DNA of 64,000 bases from contig JADMJJ010000020.1 in assembly GCA_018780645.1 (NCBI GenBank), positions 23,822 through 87,821 on the forward strand, read 5' to 3'. The notes below the pieces were generated by a model. The model ran no database searches. It was not told the DNA's origin and saw only the letters and a program-made list of their open reading frames with translations. Both the position numbers and the translations under genes were made by a program. Positions within the stretch are counted from its first letter, which is position 1. Each line of letters starts with the position of its first letter. This DNA is from Burkholderiaceae bacterium. Lineage in GTDB: Bacteria; Pseudomonadota; Gammaproteobacteria; Burkholderiales; Burkholderiaceae_C. This document shows positions 45,128 through 53,285 of this stretch, in pieces.

Positions 45128-45748
45128 TTAGAAGCGCCAGCCCAGGCCAACGCCGATCAGCACCGGGTCGACCTTGAACGTGCCGACCTGCGTGCCGGCC
45201 GAATAGACCTTGGTGTCGATCTGCACCTTCTTCAGGTCCAGGTTCAGGTACATGGTCTTCGACAGCGCGATGTCGGCGCCGACCTGGAACGACAGTCCAT
45301 AGCTGTCCTTCTTGATGCTGGGCGACAGCGCGGCCTGCACGGCCGGCGCGAAATTGACGCTGGAGAAGTGCGTGTAGTTCACGCCCACGCCGACATAGGG
45401 GCGGAAGGTTGCGGCCGGGGCGAAGTGATACTGCAGGCTCAGCGTCGGCGGCAGATGCTTCAGCGAACCGATCTCGGCGCCGCCCGAGCGCAGCGTGTGC
45501 TTTTGCGGGATCGTCAGCACCAGCTCGGCCGCCCAGTTGGGGGCGAAGAAGTAGCTGATGTCAACCTCGGGGATGACTTTGTTGTTGACGCTCAGACCCA
45601 GGCCCGTGCTGTCCTTGTTGGCCGAATCGAGGTTCACGGCGCGCACGCGCACCAGCCAGGGGCCTTCCTGCTGGGCCTGGGCGGCGGTGCCGGCCAGACC
45701 CAGGGTCAGGGCGGTGATGGCGGTGAGGGTGTGTGCAAGCTTGGTCAT
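45128..45748 (-). CDS. OmpW family outer membrane protein with sequestered start
   Basis: A 206-residue beta-barrel protein: signal peptide ending AAQAQ, FRPYVGVGVNYTHFSSVNFA as in OmpW, and a C-terminal Trp-Arg-Phe. ATG 45748 is chosen because AAGGAG lies 8 nt upstream; an in-frame GTG at 45757 overlaps that SD. The SD and the A of the ATG lie in the right arm of a 14-bp perfect inverted repeat (45748-45798), so translation is probably controlled by RNA folding. It lies 131 bp after metF on the same strand. Confidence 0.92.
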   Translation of the reverse strand: MTKLAHTLTAITALTLGLAGTAAQAQQEGPWLVRVRAVNLDSANKDSTGLGLSVNNKVIPEVDISYFFAPNWAAELVLTIPQKHTLRSGGAEIGSLKHLPPTLSLQYHFAPAATFRPYVGVGVNYTHFSSVNFAPAVQAALSPSIKKDSYGLSFQVGADIALSKTMYLNLDLKKVQIDTKVYSAGTQVGTFKVDPVLIGVGLGWRF

Positions 45749-45798
45749 TTCAATCACTCCTTGTTGAGCGGGAACAGCCCCGATAGGAGTGATTGAAA
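45748..45798 (-). promoter_or_regulatory. SD-sequestering hairpin in ompW leader
   Basis: In the mRNA, TTTCAATCACTCCT (45798-45785) is followed by a 23-nt loop and AGGAGTGATTGAAA (45761-45748). The right arm contains the SD and ends on the A of the start codon. The loop can form CGGG/CCCG. A perfect 14-bp helix here should block ribosome binding unless opened. As DNA it could also be a regulator-binding inverted repeat. Confidence 0.75.
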
Positions 45799-45840
45799 GT
45801 CTTCAGCCAGGGTTTTCCCTTGAGCTTTGGCAAGTCGCCG

Positions 45841-45871
45841 AAAAGCAATGCCATGGGACTGACATTGCTTT
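45841..45871 (-). terminator. Candidate weak terminator of metF
   Basis: On the minus strand AAAGCAATG, 12-nt loop, CATTGCTTT and one more T. The stem is AU-rich and the T-run is short. Confidence 0.4.
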
Positions 45872-45879
45872 GCCTCAGG

Positions 45880-46731
45880 TCAAACCTTGGCGCCGAGACC
45901 GAGGCGTTTGCACAACTCCAGGGTCAAAGCCGACTGATTCAGTGTGTAGAAGTGGATGCCGGGCGCACCACCGGCGATCAGCCGCTCGCAGACGCGGGTC
46001 ATCACGTCCAGGCCGAAGGCGCGGATCGAGGCGCTATCGTCCATGAAGCCTTCCATTTTCAAGGCCACCCAGCGCGGGATCTCGATGCCGTCGCGGGCCG
46101 CGAACTGCGCGATGCGGGCGTAGTTGTGGAAGGGCATGATGCCCGGGATGATGGGTGCGTCCACGCCCAGCGCACGCACCTCGTCGACGAAGTGGAAGTA
46201 GGCGTCGGGGTTGAAGAAGAACTGGGTGATGGCCTCGTCGGCACCGGCGCGCATCTTGTCGGCGAAGTGCTGCAGGTCCCGGGCCGCATAGCGCTGCTGC
46301 GGGTGGTACTCGGGATAGGCGGCGACCTCGATCTTCCAGTCGGCTCCCTGGGTCTCGCGGATGAAGCGCACCAGCTCGGAGGCATAGCGGAACTCGCCGG
46401 CCGTGGCCGTGCCGCTGGGCAGGTCACCGCGCAGGGCGACCACACGGCGGATGTTCTGCGCGCGATAGGTGGCCAGGATCTCGGCGATGCTGTCTCGGGT
46501 CGAGCCGACGCAGGACAGGTGCGGCGCGGCCTCATGGCCCATCTGCGCGATGGCACTGACGGTGGCCAGCGTCTTGTCGCGCGTGGCGCCGCCAGCGCCA
46601 TAGGTGACGCTGAAATACTGCGGGCTCAGCACGCTGAGGTCCTGCACCACGGTCTTCAGCTTCTCGGCGCCCACCGGGGTGTTGGGCGGGAAGAACTCGA
46701 AGCTCACCGGGCATTTGTCGTTCTGGGCCAT
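45880..46731 (-). CDS. metF: Methylenetetrahydrofolate reductase
   Basis: A 283-residue flavoenzyme that reduces 5,10-methylene-THF to 5-methyl-THF for methionine synthesis. It opens CPVSFEFFPPNTPVGAEKL with the conserved Glu; SVTYGAGGATRD, VALRGDLPSG and QFFFNPDAYFHFVDEV are family motifs. ATG 46731 follows AAGGAG at 5 nt. The SD lies inside the 3' end of tlyA, so the two are coupled. Confidence 0.97.
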   Translation of the reverse strand: MAQNDKCPVSFEFFPPNTPVGAEKLKTVVQDLSVLSPQYFSVTYGAGGATRDKTLATVSAIAQMGHEAAPHLSCVGSTRDSIAEILATYRAQNIRRVVALRGDLPSGTATAGEFRYASELVRFIRETQGADWKIEVAAYPEYHPQQRYAARDLQHFADKMRAGADEAITQFFFNPDAYFHFVDEVRALGVDAPIIPGIMPFHNYARIAQFAARDGIEIPRWVALKMEGFMDDSASIRAFGLDVMTRVCERLIAGGAPGIHFYTLNQSALTLELCKRLGLGAKV

Positions 46732-46733
46732 GC

Positions 46734-47507
46734 TCACTCCTTGAGGGGGGCAGGTCCGGCCTGCGCCCACAGAAAATATTCGGTGTTGCCGTCGCCGCCG
46801 GCGATGGCACTTTCAAAATAGCCGTGCAGCCGCCAACCCAGCGCCTTCGCGGCCGCGCGCGCCCGCGTTTCCAGCAGCGCGTATTGCTTGGGGTCCTTCA
46901 CCAGTCCGCCGCGCCCCACATGCTGCGGACCGACCTCGAATTGCGGCTTGATCAGCAGCAAGACCTGGCCCTCCGGCCTGAGCCAGGGTGCCAGCTGGGG
47001 CAGGGCGCCCAGCATCGAGATGAAGGACAGGTCGCCGACGATCAGATCGAAGCCGCCTGCCGGCGCGTGCGACGCCAGCGCCGAGCCGGCCAGCTCGCGC
47101 ACATGCAGGCCTTCCAGCGCCACCAGGCGCGGTTCGCTGCTCAGCGCGGCATGCAGCTGGCCATGGCCGACATCGACGCCGACGACCCTGGCTGCACCGC
47201 CTTTGAGCAGGCAGTCGCTGAAGCCGCCGGTGCTCTGGCCCATGTCCAGCACCGTCAGTCCGGCGACCGCGATGCCGCTGCGCGCCAGCGCGCCTTCCAG
47301 CTTCAAGCCGCCGCGCGACACATAACGCAGTTCGGCGTCATCGCTGACGCGCAGTTCGGCCGTCTCCGGCAGGTCTTCGCCCGCCTTCTTCAGGGCGACC
47401 CAGCCCTTGGGCGAGCGCCATTGCGCGGCGCTGCCCGCGATCAGCCGCTGAGCGGATGAGCGCGTAGGCGCCAGGCCTTGGGAGACTAGCAGCAGATCAG
47501 CACGCAT
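46734..47507 (-). CDS. tlyA: TlyA family rRNA 2'-O-methyltransferase / hemolysin-like protein
   Basis: A 257-residue protein with an N-terminal S4 RNA-binding domain (MRADLLLVSQGLAPTRSSAQ) and an FtsJ-like methyltransferase domain: VLDMGQSTGGFSDCLLKGGA, DLIVGDLSFISM and LLLIKPQFEVGP. In mycobacteria TlyA 2'-O-methylates 16S and 23S rRNA; here the target is inferred. It uses SAM, and lies in the same run as ahcY, which removes the SAH it makes. An inverted repeat element separates it from ahcY. Confidence 0.93.
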   Translation of the reverse strand: MRADLLLVSQGLAPTRSSAQRLIAGSAAQWRSPKGWVALKKAGEDLPETAELRVSDDAELRYVSRGGLKLEGALARSGIAVAGLTVLDMGQSTGGFSDCLLKGGAARVVGVDVGHGQLHAALSSEPRLVALEGLHVRELAGSALASHAPAGGFDLIVGDLSFISMLGALPQLAPWLRPEGQVLLLIKPQFEVGPQHVGRGGLVKDPKQYALLETRARAAAKALGWRLHGYFESAIAGGDGNTEYFLWAQAGPAPLKE

Positions 47508-47517
47508 GGCGCTAGCT

Positions 47518-47563
47518 CGTAGCCCGGATGGAATCCGGGGACCCGGATTGCATCCGGGCTACG
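47518..47563. repeat. 46-bp near-perfect palindrome of the GTAGCCCGGAT type
   Basis: CGTAGCCCGGAT and ATCCGGGCTACG are perfect 12-bp ends; AATCCGGG/CCCGGATT continue the stem, with one internal mismatch. Elements opening with GTAGCCCGGAT are widespread between genes in many proteobacteria. It lies in the 65-bp gap between ahcY and tlyA and has no T-run. Confidence 0.85.
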
Positions 47564-47572
47564 AACCTCCGA

Positions 47573-49006
47573 TCAGTAGCGATACGAGTCGGGCTTGAAC
47601 GGGCCCTGCTTGGGCACGCCGATATAGGCGGCCTGCTCATCGGTCAGCTCGCTGAGCTGCGCATTCAGCGTCACCAGTTGCAGGCGCGCCACCTTCTCGT
47701 CCAGGTGCTTGGGCAGCACATAGACCTTGCCGATGTCATAGGCGTCCTTGTGCGCGAACAGCTCGATCTGGGCGATCGTCTGGTTCGCGAAGCTGGAGCT
47801 CATCACATAGCTGGGGTGGCCGGTGCCGCAGCCCAGGTTCACCAGGCGACCCTTGGCGAGCAGGATGATGCGCTTGCCGTCGGGGAAGATCACGTGATCG
47901 ACCTGGGGCTTGATCTCTTCCCACTGGTACTTCTCGATCGAGGCGATGTCGATCTCATTGTCGAAGTGGCCGATATTGCAGACGATGGCGTTGTGCTTCA
48001 TCGCGGCCATATGCTCATGGCGGATCACGCCCTTGTTGCCGGTCGTGGTGACGAAGATGTCGGCCTTGTCGGCGGCATATTCCATGGTCACGACGCGATA
48101 GCCTTCCATCGCCGCCTGCAGCGCGCAGATCGGGTCGATCTCGGTCACCCAGACCTGGGCCGACAGTGCCCGCATGGCCTGGGCCGAGCCCTTGCCCACG
48201 TCGCCATAGCCGGCGATGACGGCGATCTTGCCGGCCACCATCACGTCGGTGGCGCGCTTGATGCCGTCCACCAGCGATTCGCGGCAGCCGTACAGATTGT
48301 CGAACTTGCTCTTGGTCACCGAGTCATTGACGTTGATGGCGCGGAACAGCAGGCTGCCCTTGGCCGACATCTCCTTCAGGCGGTGCACGCCGGTGGTCGT
48401 CTCTTCGGTCACGCCGATGATGTCGCGGCTCTTGCGCGTGTACCAGGTCGGGTCCTGGGCGATCTTGGCCTTGATGGTGGCGAACAGGATGCGTTCCTCG
48501 TCGCTGCCGGGCTTGTCCAGCACCGACAGATCCTTCTCGGCGCGCTGGCCCAGATGCATCAGCAGCGTGGCATCGCCGCCGTCGTCGAGGATCATGTTCG
48601 GGCCTTCGCCATCCGTGCCGGCCGGGCCGAACTCGAAGATGCGATGGGTATAGTCCCAGTAGTCTTCCAGCGTCTCGCCCTTGTAGGCGAACACCGGCGT
48701 GCCGGCGGCGACCAGCGCGGCGGCGGCATGGTCCTGGGTCGAAAAGATATTGCACGAGGCCCAGCGCACTTCGGCGCCCAAGGCCTGCAAGGTCTCGACC
48801 AGCACGCCGGTCTGTATGGTCATGTGCAGGCTGCCGGTGATGCGGGCACCCTTCAGCGGCTGGCTGGGGCCGTACTCGGTGCGCATGGCCATCAGGGCCG
48901 GCATCTCGCATTCGGCGATGCTCAGCTCCTTGCGGCCCCAGGCGGCCAAGCTCAGGTCGGCGACGAGGTATTGCTCGGGATTCAGGGGTTTGAGAACAGC
49001 ATTCAT
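47573..49006 (-). CDS. ahcY: Adenosylhomocysteinase
   Basis: A 477-residue NAD-dependent enzyme that splits S-adenosylhomocysteine into adenosine and homocysteine. NAD-binding [16 protein letters not shown] (about residue 250) and the substrate-region motifs [15 protein letters not shown] and [14 protein letters not shown] are intact; the C-terminal KPDSYRY is conserved. The length includes the roughly 40-residue insertion common in bacterial enzymes. ATG 49006 follows AAGGAG. An SAH riboswitch lies in its leader. Confidence 0.98.
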   Translation of the reverse strand: MNAVLKPLNPEQYLVADLSLAAWGRKELSIAECEMPALMAMRTEYGPSQPLKGARITGSLHMTIQTGVLVETLQALGAEVRWASCNIFSTQDHAAAALVAAGTPVFAYKGETLEDYWDYTHRIFEFGPAGTDGEGPNMILDDGGDATLLMHLGQRAEKDLSVLDKPGSDEERILFATIKAKIAQDPTWYTRKSRDIIGVTEETTTGVHRLKEMSAKGSLLFRAINVNDSVTKSKFDNLYGCRESLVDGIKRATDVMVAGKIAVIAGYGDVGKGSAQAMRALSAQVWVTEIDPICALQAAMEGYRVVTMEYAADKADIFVTTTGNKGVIRHEHMAAMKHNAIVCNIGHFDNEIDIASIEKYQWEEIKPQVDHVIFPDGKRIILLAKGRLVNLGCGTGHPSYVMSSSFANQTIAQIELFAHKDAYDIGKVYVLPKHLDEKVARLQLVTLNAQLSELTDEQAAYIGVPKQGPFKPDSYRY

Positions 49007-49030
49007 GTCAGGAGCTCCTTCGGATGGAAG

Positions 49031-49088
49031 CCGCATGTGCTGTCGGACGGGGGTGCGAACTCACCCACGCGAAACACATGCGGGTGAG
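49031..49088 (-). promoter_or_regulatory. Candidate expression platform of the SAH riboswitch
   Basis: Three mRNA segments compete. CTCACCC (49088-49082) can pair with GGGTGAG (49066-49060). That GGGTG can instead pair with CACCC (49055-49051), enclosed by a 9-bp helix CCGCATGTG (49083-49075) with CACATGCGG (49039-49031). CTCA of the first segment is also part of the riboswitch 3' strand. The fold predictions were made by eye. Confidence 0.5.
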
Positions 49089-49151
49089 CGCCGTTGCTGC
49101 AAGACTCCAAGCCTGGCCACGCATGCTGCGGGGTTGCAACGCTCCTTGGAA
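49085..49151 (-). ncRNA. SAH riboswitch upstream of ahcY
   Basis: The mRNA sense strand has TCCAAGGAGCGTTGCAAC (49150-49133), then CCAGGCTTGGA (49116-49106) and AACGGCGCTCA (49095-49085). These match the conserved core of the SAH riboswitch in order: P1 (TCCAAG/CTTGGA), the GAGCG-UUGCAA strand, the CAGGCU loop and the ACGGCGCUC 3' strand that forms the pseudoknot-like P2. The class is known from ahcY leaders of beta- and gammaproteobacteria and turns ahcY on when SAH builds up. Confidence 0.92.
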
Positions 49152-49220
49152 CGGACGGATTGTAGTCGCGACTCGGCGGGCCGTTCGAGGAATAGGGCCG
49201 GAATAGGGCCGAAACATAGG

Positions 49221-49232
49221 GACAATAGCGCC
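49221..49232 (+). promoter_or_regulatory. -10 box for leaderless HAD phosphatase transcript
   Basis: GACAAT, then AGCGCC, then ATG; no SD. Just upstream is an 11-bp tandem repeat GGAATAGGGCC (49189-49210). Confidence 0.45.
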
Positions 49233-50033
49233 ATGCAGCCCTTTGCCTCCTGCCCTGTCGCGCGTCTGAGCGCGGTGCGCGGCATCCTGACCGATATCGA
49301 CGACACCCTGACCGGCGATGGCGCGATCGCGCCGGTCGCCTTGCAGGCCCTGCATGCCTTGCATGAATCCCGTGTGCCGGTGATTGCCATCACGGGCCGG
49401 CCGGCCGGCTGGAGCGAGCCCTTCGCGCTGCAGTGGCCAGTGCGCGCCATCGTGGCGGAGAACGGCGCGGTGATGCTGCGCGCGCAGGGCGGCGAGCTGC
49501 GGCGGGACTTCACCCAGGACGCCGACACCCGCGCCGCCAACTTCGCGCGTCTGCAACGCTGCGCCGAGGGTGTGCTGGCCGAACTGCCCGGCACCCGCCT
49601 GGCCACCGACAGCGCTGGCCGGCTGACCGACATCGCCGTCGATCACAGCGAGTTCGCGCACCTCGACGAGGCGCAGATCGCGCAGGTGGTGGCGCTGATG
49701 CGCTCGCATGGCCTGCATGCCACGGTCAGCTCGATCCACATCAATGGCTGGATCGGCGAGCACAGCAAGTGGACGGCCGCGAGCTGGGCGGTGCAGACCG
49801 CGCTGGGCGAGGTCTTCGCCGCCGAGGACTGGCTCTATGTCGGCGACTCGACCAACGACCAGCTGATGTTCCAGCGCGTGCCGCTCAGTGTCGGCGTGGC
49901 CAATATCCGCCGCTTCGTGCCGCAGCTGAGCTGCCTGCCGGCCTATGTGACCGAAGCCGAGCGCGGCGAGGGCTTTGCCGAGGTGGCGCGGGCGCTGCTG
50001 CGGGCGCGTCAAGTAACCTCAGCGCGTGCCTAG
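49233..50033 (+). CDS. HAD-IIB family hydrolase
   Basis: A 266-residue phosphatase-fold protein. Motif I is GILTDIDDTLTGDG (nucleophilic Asp at about residue 21), motif II is AITGRPAGW, and motif IV is YVGDSTNDQLMF. The cap type is that of HAD-IIB enzymes such as Cof, sucrose-phosphatase and mannosyl-3-phosphoglycerate phosphatase; the substrate is not clear. It diverges from ahcY, and its last 15 bp overlap the 3' end of the binding-protein gene. Confidence 0.9.
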   Translation: MQPFASCPVARLSAVRGILTDIDDTLTGDGAIAPVALQALHALHESRVPVIAITGRPAGWSEPFALQWPVRAIVAENGAVMLRAQGGELRRDFTQDADTRAANFARLQRCAEGVLAELPGTRLATDSAGRLTDIAVDHSEFAHLDEAQIAQVVALMRSHGLHATVSSIHINGWIGEHSKWTAASWAVQTALGEVFAAEDWLYVGDSTNDQLMFQRVPLSVGVANIRRFVPQLSCLPAYVTEAERGEGFAEVARALLRARQVTSARA

Positions 50034-50876
50034 ACCGGCTGCCTCAAGTTGCTGGCGAGCCATCTCGCGGTAGCGAGCAGCGCGCTGCAGATCGGCCCTG
50101 GCGATCTCGTGCAGCTGGGAGTTGACCACCGTCTGCGGCGCGGCCGGATCGGGCACAAAGCTGTGCCAGGCCCGGCGCAACCGAGCCAGCTCGGCCACTG
50201 GCGTGTTGGGCCGTGCAATGTAGATTGGCGTCGGAATGTCGCTCAATTCGGCCAGCGTCAACTGCCCGCCGGGTGAGCCGGGCGGCATCAGGTTCAGTTG
50301 CGTGCGCGTCACGGCAATCGCCTCCACATCGCCTTGCTCCAGGCTGATCACAGCGCTGCTCATTGAGGGCTGCGTCACGACGGTCAGGTCACGTCCGGGT
50401 TCCAGCTGCTGCTGACGCAGCCACAGGCTGGCCACGGCCGTTGTCAGCGACAGCGTACCCAGCATGCCGATGCGCTTGCCGCGCAGCTCGGCGGCGGTCT
50501 TGATGGCGCTGCCCTGGCGCAGCAGTATCAGCACCGGCGTGGCCTCCACGGTGGAGGCCAGGGCCTGAAAGCCCCAGTCGCTGAGTGCCAGCCCGGCCAG
50601 GTGGGCGGGCAGCAGGGTCACGTCATGCTCGCCGCGCCGGGTCTGCTCGACCAGTTCGCGGAAGTCTCGGGCGGTGTAGAGCTCGACCGGCTGCTTCAGC
50701 TGCGATTCCAGATGCTGGCGCAGCGGCCGGAAGGCGGCCAGCGCGGCGCTGGGCGACAAAAAGGGCGGCACGGCGATGAGCAGCGGCCGTGAGGACTGTG
50801 CCAGCAGTGACGAGCCACTCAGCAGCAATGGCGCGGCGAGCAGGCTGCGCCGCCGGATCAGATGCATGGATTTCAT
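50019..50876 (-). CDS. PhnD-like periplasmic substrate-binding protein
   Basis: A 285-residue exported protein with a Tat-like signal (IRRRSLLAAPLLLSGSSLLA). The rest resembles PhnD/phosphonate-type binding proteins: PLRQHLESQLKQPVELYTAR, DVTLLPAHLAGLAL and LRGKRIGMLGTLSLTTAVAS. No ABC permease or ATPase gene lies nearby. It starts in an ATGA overlap with the hybrid histidine kinase, so it is more likely a sensing partner than a transport protein. Confidence 0.88.
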   Translation of the reverse strand: MKSMHLIRRRSLLAAPLLLSGSSLLAQSSRPLLIAVPPFLSPSAALAAFRPLRQHLESQLKQPVELYTARDFRELVEQTRRGEHDVTLLPAHLAGLALSDWGFQALASTVEATPVLILLRQGSAIKTAAELRGKRIGMLGTLSLTTAVASLWLRQQQLEPGRDLTVVTQPSMSSAVISLEQGDVEAIAVTRTQLNLMPPGSPGGQLTLAELSDIPTPIYIARPNTPVAELARLRRAWHSFVPDPAAPQTVVNSQLHEIARADLQRAARYREMARQQLEAAGLGTR

Positions 50877-53188
50877 AGCGGGGCGTGCAGCTCGCCCCAG
50901 GCCGAGGCCGAGAACGCTCGTTCATTGAGCAGGCGATCGATATGCTCCAGCAGCTCGGGCAGGTCGATAGGCTTGGTCAGATAGGCGTCGAAGCCGGCGG
51001 CCTGGGCCTCGCGCACATCGGAGGGCATGGCATTGGCGCTGAAGGCAATCAGCGGCATTCCCTGATTGGCCGGATCGGCGCGCAGCCGTCGGCAGACCTC
51101 CAGTCCGTCGATTCCCGGCAGGCCGATGTCTATCAATATCAGATGCGGCCGCCGCTGCTCCACCATGGCCAGGCCCGACAGGCCATCGACGGCGATGCGC
51201 AGGTCGAACTCCGGGCGCTGCTGGCGCAACATGCTGCGCACCAGCTCGGCATTGGTCGGGTTGTCCTCGATATAGAGCAGGCGACGCGACACACCGGTCA
51301 GCGGCTCGTGCTGCGGTGCGGACTCGGGGTCGTCGTCCAGGTTGATGTCGAAGGGCGGGCTGAACGGCGAGGCGGCACTGGCCACCAGGGTGACGCTGAA
51401 GCGGGTGCCGCGCCCGGGCTCGGACTCGACGCCGATCTGCCCGCCCATCAGCTCGACCAGGCGCTTGGTGATGACCAGGCCTATGCCGGTGCCGGCGGTC
51501 AGATCGTTGCCCTGCTCGAAGCGCACAAACGGTTGGTAGAGGTTGGCCAGCTGCTGGGCATTCATGCCGCGGCCGGTGTCGCTGACGCTGACCAGCAACT
51601 GCTGCTGTGCCGGCAGCGCCGAGACCTCCAGTGTCACCGTACCGCCCGGCTGGTTGTACTTGATGGCATTGCTGAGCAGGTTGTTCAGCACCTGCTTGAG
51701 CCGCTTGCGGTCGGCCCGCGCCCAAAGCTGCGGCGCCGAGCGTTCGATGATGCGCAGGCCCTGCGCCTGAGCCTGTGTGGACAGCATCTGCACAGTCTCG
51801 CTGACCAGCTCGGCCACCAGCACCGGCTCGATCGAGGTCGACATCTCGCCGGCCTCGATGCGCGACAGGTCCAGCACGTCGTTGATCAGATCCAGCAAAT
51901 GCCATCCGGCATGCTCGATCTGCTTGACCTTGTCCAGCTCGCTGTCGCGCAGCCGTTCGCGCGACAGGCTCAGCAGCTGGGCAAAGCCCAGCATCGCATT
52001 CAGCGGCGTGCGCAGCTCATGGCTCATGCGCGACAGGAACTGCGACTTGGCCAGGCTGGCACGCTCGGCCTCGTCGCGGGCGCGCTGCAGCTCCAGGGTG
52101 CGGCGCTGCACGCGCGACTCAAGACCTTCATTGAGATTGCGCAGCTCCTGCTCGGCCAGCACATGGCGCGTCACATCGGTCAGGGTGCTGACCACCGCCT
52201 CGACGTGCGGCGCGGAGTGCCCATGGGTGTCGGCGTTGAAGCGCGGTTCGGCATTCACGCTGAGCCAGCGCACGGCGCCCCGCGCATGGCGGAATTGCAG
52301 CAGCACGTCGCGCTGTGGCTGGCCGGTCTGCAGGGCCAGCGCGGCGGGCATCTGCTCGGGAGTGAGCATGAGCCCATCGGGATCGCGCGCCTCGGGCATG
52401 CGGCCCGACAGGCTGCTCACGCCCAAGAGGCGCAGCGCCGCGTCATTGCTGTGTATGACGCGCTGCTGGGCGTCCTGCACCAGCAGCCCGCCTGCCATTG
52501 AGGCCATCAGCGAGCGCTGCTGCTGCTCGCTGTCGCGCAGCGCCTCGAACTGGGTGCGCACCGCGGCCGACATGCGATTGAATGCGTCCGACACCTGGGC
52601 CAATTCACGCACGCGGCTGCCGGGCAGGCTGAGGCTGTAGTCGCCATCGGCTACGCGCTGGCTGGCCTTGGCCAGGCGGGCGAAGCCGGCGCTCAGCCAG
52701 GTCGCCCAGAAGGCCAGCGCGGCCAGACCCAGTACCAGCAGCGCGCCGCCGATCAGCAGGCTGCTGCGCAGCAATCGTGCGCGCACCTCCTGCAGCGCCG
52801 AGCCGACCAGGCCGAAGCGCACCTGCCCCAGGCGCTGGCCGGCAATTTCCACCGGCACGGTGGCCACACGCAGCGCCGCACTGGCCTCGGCGCCGGGGCC
52901 GGCCTGGGCGACCAGGCGGCCGCGCGTGTCCGTCACCTCCAGAAAGGCCAGGGCCTGGGTCTGCGTGCTCTGACTCACCACGTCCTGCAAGGCGGCGTAG
53001 TCGCGCGTGGCCAGCAGCGGCGCCACCGCGGCCGTGATCAGCGGACTGGCAAGGCCCATCTCGGCGGCGAAACGGTCTTCCAGTGCCTGGCCGATCAGCA
53101 ACTGCGCATTCCACAGCAACAGGCCGAACATCACCAGCATGGTGATGAAACCGCCCAAGAAGTACTGGGAACGCAGGGTTTTGAACAC
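50873..53188 (-). CDS. Hybrid sensor histidine kinase with periplasmic sensor, HAMP and REC domains
   Basis: About 771 residues if GTG 53188 is the start (MFKTLRSQYFLGGFITMLVM); the open frame runs further upstream but would enter the next gene. Order: membrane helix, periplasmic sensor of about 120 residues, second helix (SLLIGGALLVLGLAALAFWA), HAMP, PAS, coiled coil, HisKA with FLSRMSHELRTPLNAM, ATPase with DTGRGM and GTGIGLVITKRL, and a REC domain with ILIDIGLPGIDG. The output regulator is not adjacent. It is coupled to the binding protein downstream. Confidence 0.9.
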   Translation of the reverse strand: MFKTLRSQYFLGGFITMLVMFGLLLWNAQLLIGQALEDRFAAEMGLASPLITAAVAPLLATRDYAALQDVVSQSTQTQALAFLEVTDTRGRLVAQAGPGAEASAALRVATVPVEIAGQRLGQVRFGLVGSALQEVRARLLRSSLLIGGALLVLGLAALAFWATWLSAGFARLAKASQRVADGDYSLSLPGSRVRELAQVSDAFNRMSAAVRTQFEALRDSEQQQRSLMASMAGGLLVQDAQQRVIHSNDAALRLLGVSSLSGRMPEARDPDGLMLTPEQMPAALALQTGQPQRDVLLQFRHARGAVRWLSVNAEPRFNADTHGHSAPHVEAVVSTLTDVTRHVLAEQELRNLNEGLESRVQRRTLELQRARDEAERASLAKSQFLSRMSHELRTPLNAMLGFAQLLSLSRERLRDSELDKVKQIEHAGWHLLDLINDVLDLSRIEAGEMSTSIEPVLVAELVSETVQMLSTQAQAQGLRIIERSAPQLWARADRKRLKQVLNNLLSNAIKYNQPGGTVTLEVSALPAQQQLLVSVSDTGRGMNAQQLANLYQPFVRFEQGNDLTAGTGIGLVITKRLVELMGGQIGVESEPGRGTRFSVTLVASAASPFSPPFDINLDDDPESAPQHEPLTGVSRRLLYIEDNPTNAELVRSMLRQQRPEFDLRIAVDGLSGLAMVEQRRPHLILIDIGLPGIDGLEVCRRLRADPANQGMPLIAFSANAMPSDVREAQAAGFDAYLTKPIDLPELLEHIDRLLNERAFSASAWGELHAPL

Positions 53189-53285
53189 GTCCGGTGTGGC
53201 GTAGTGATAGCGCGGCCGATTGTGCCCGATGACGCCGCTACAAATGCTTGCAAAAGGTAAGCGAGCCGATGGCGGCCGCCAGCGC

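Noticed and set aside
50885..52501. 538-codon plus-strand open frame over the hybrid kinase
   Set aside because: Kinase motifs on the minus strand are intact; composition of the antisense frame is shadow-like.
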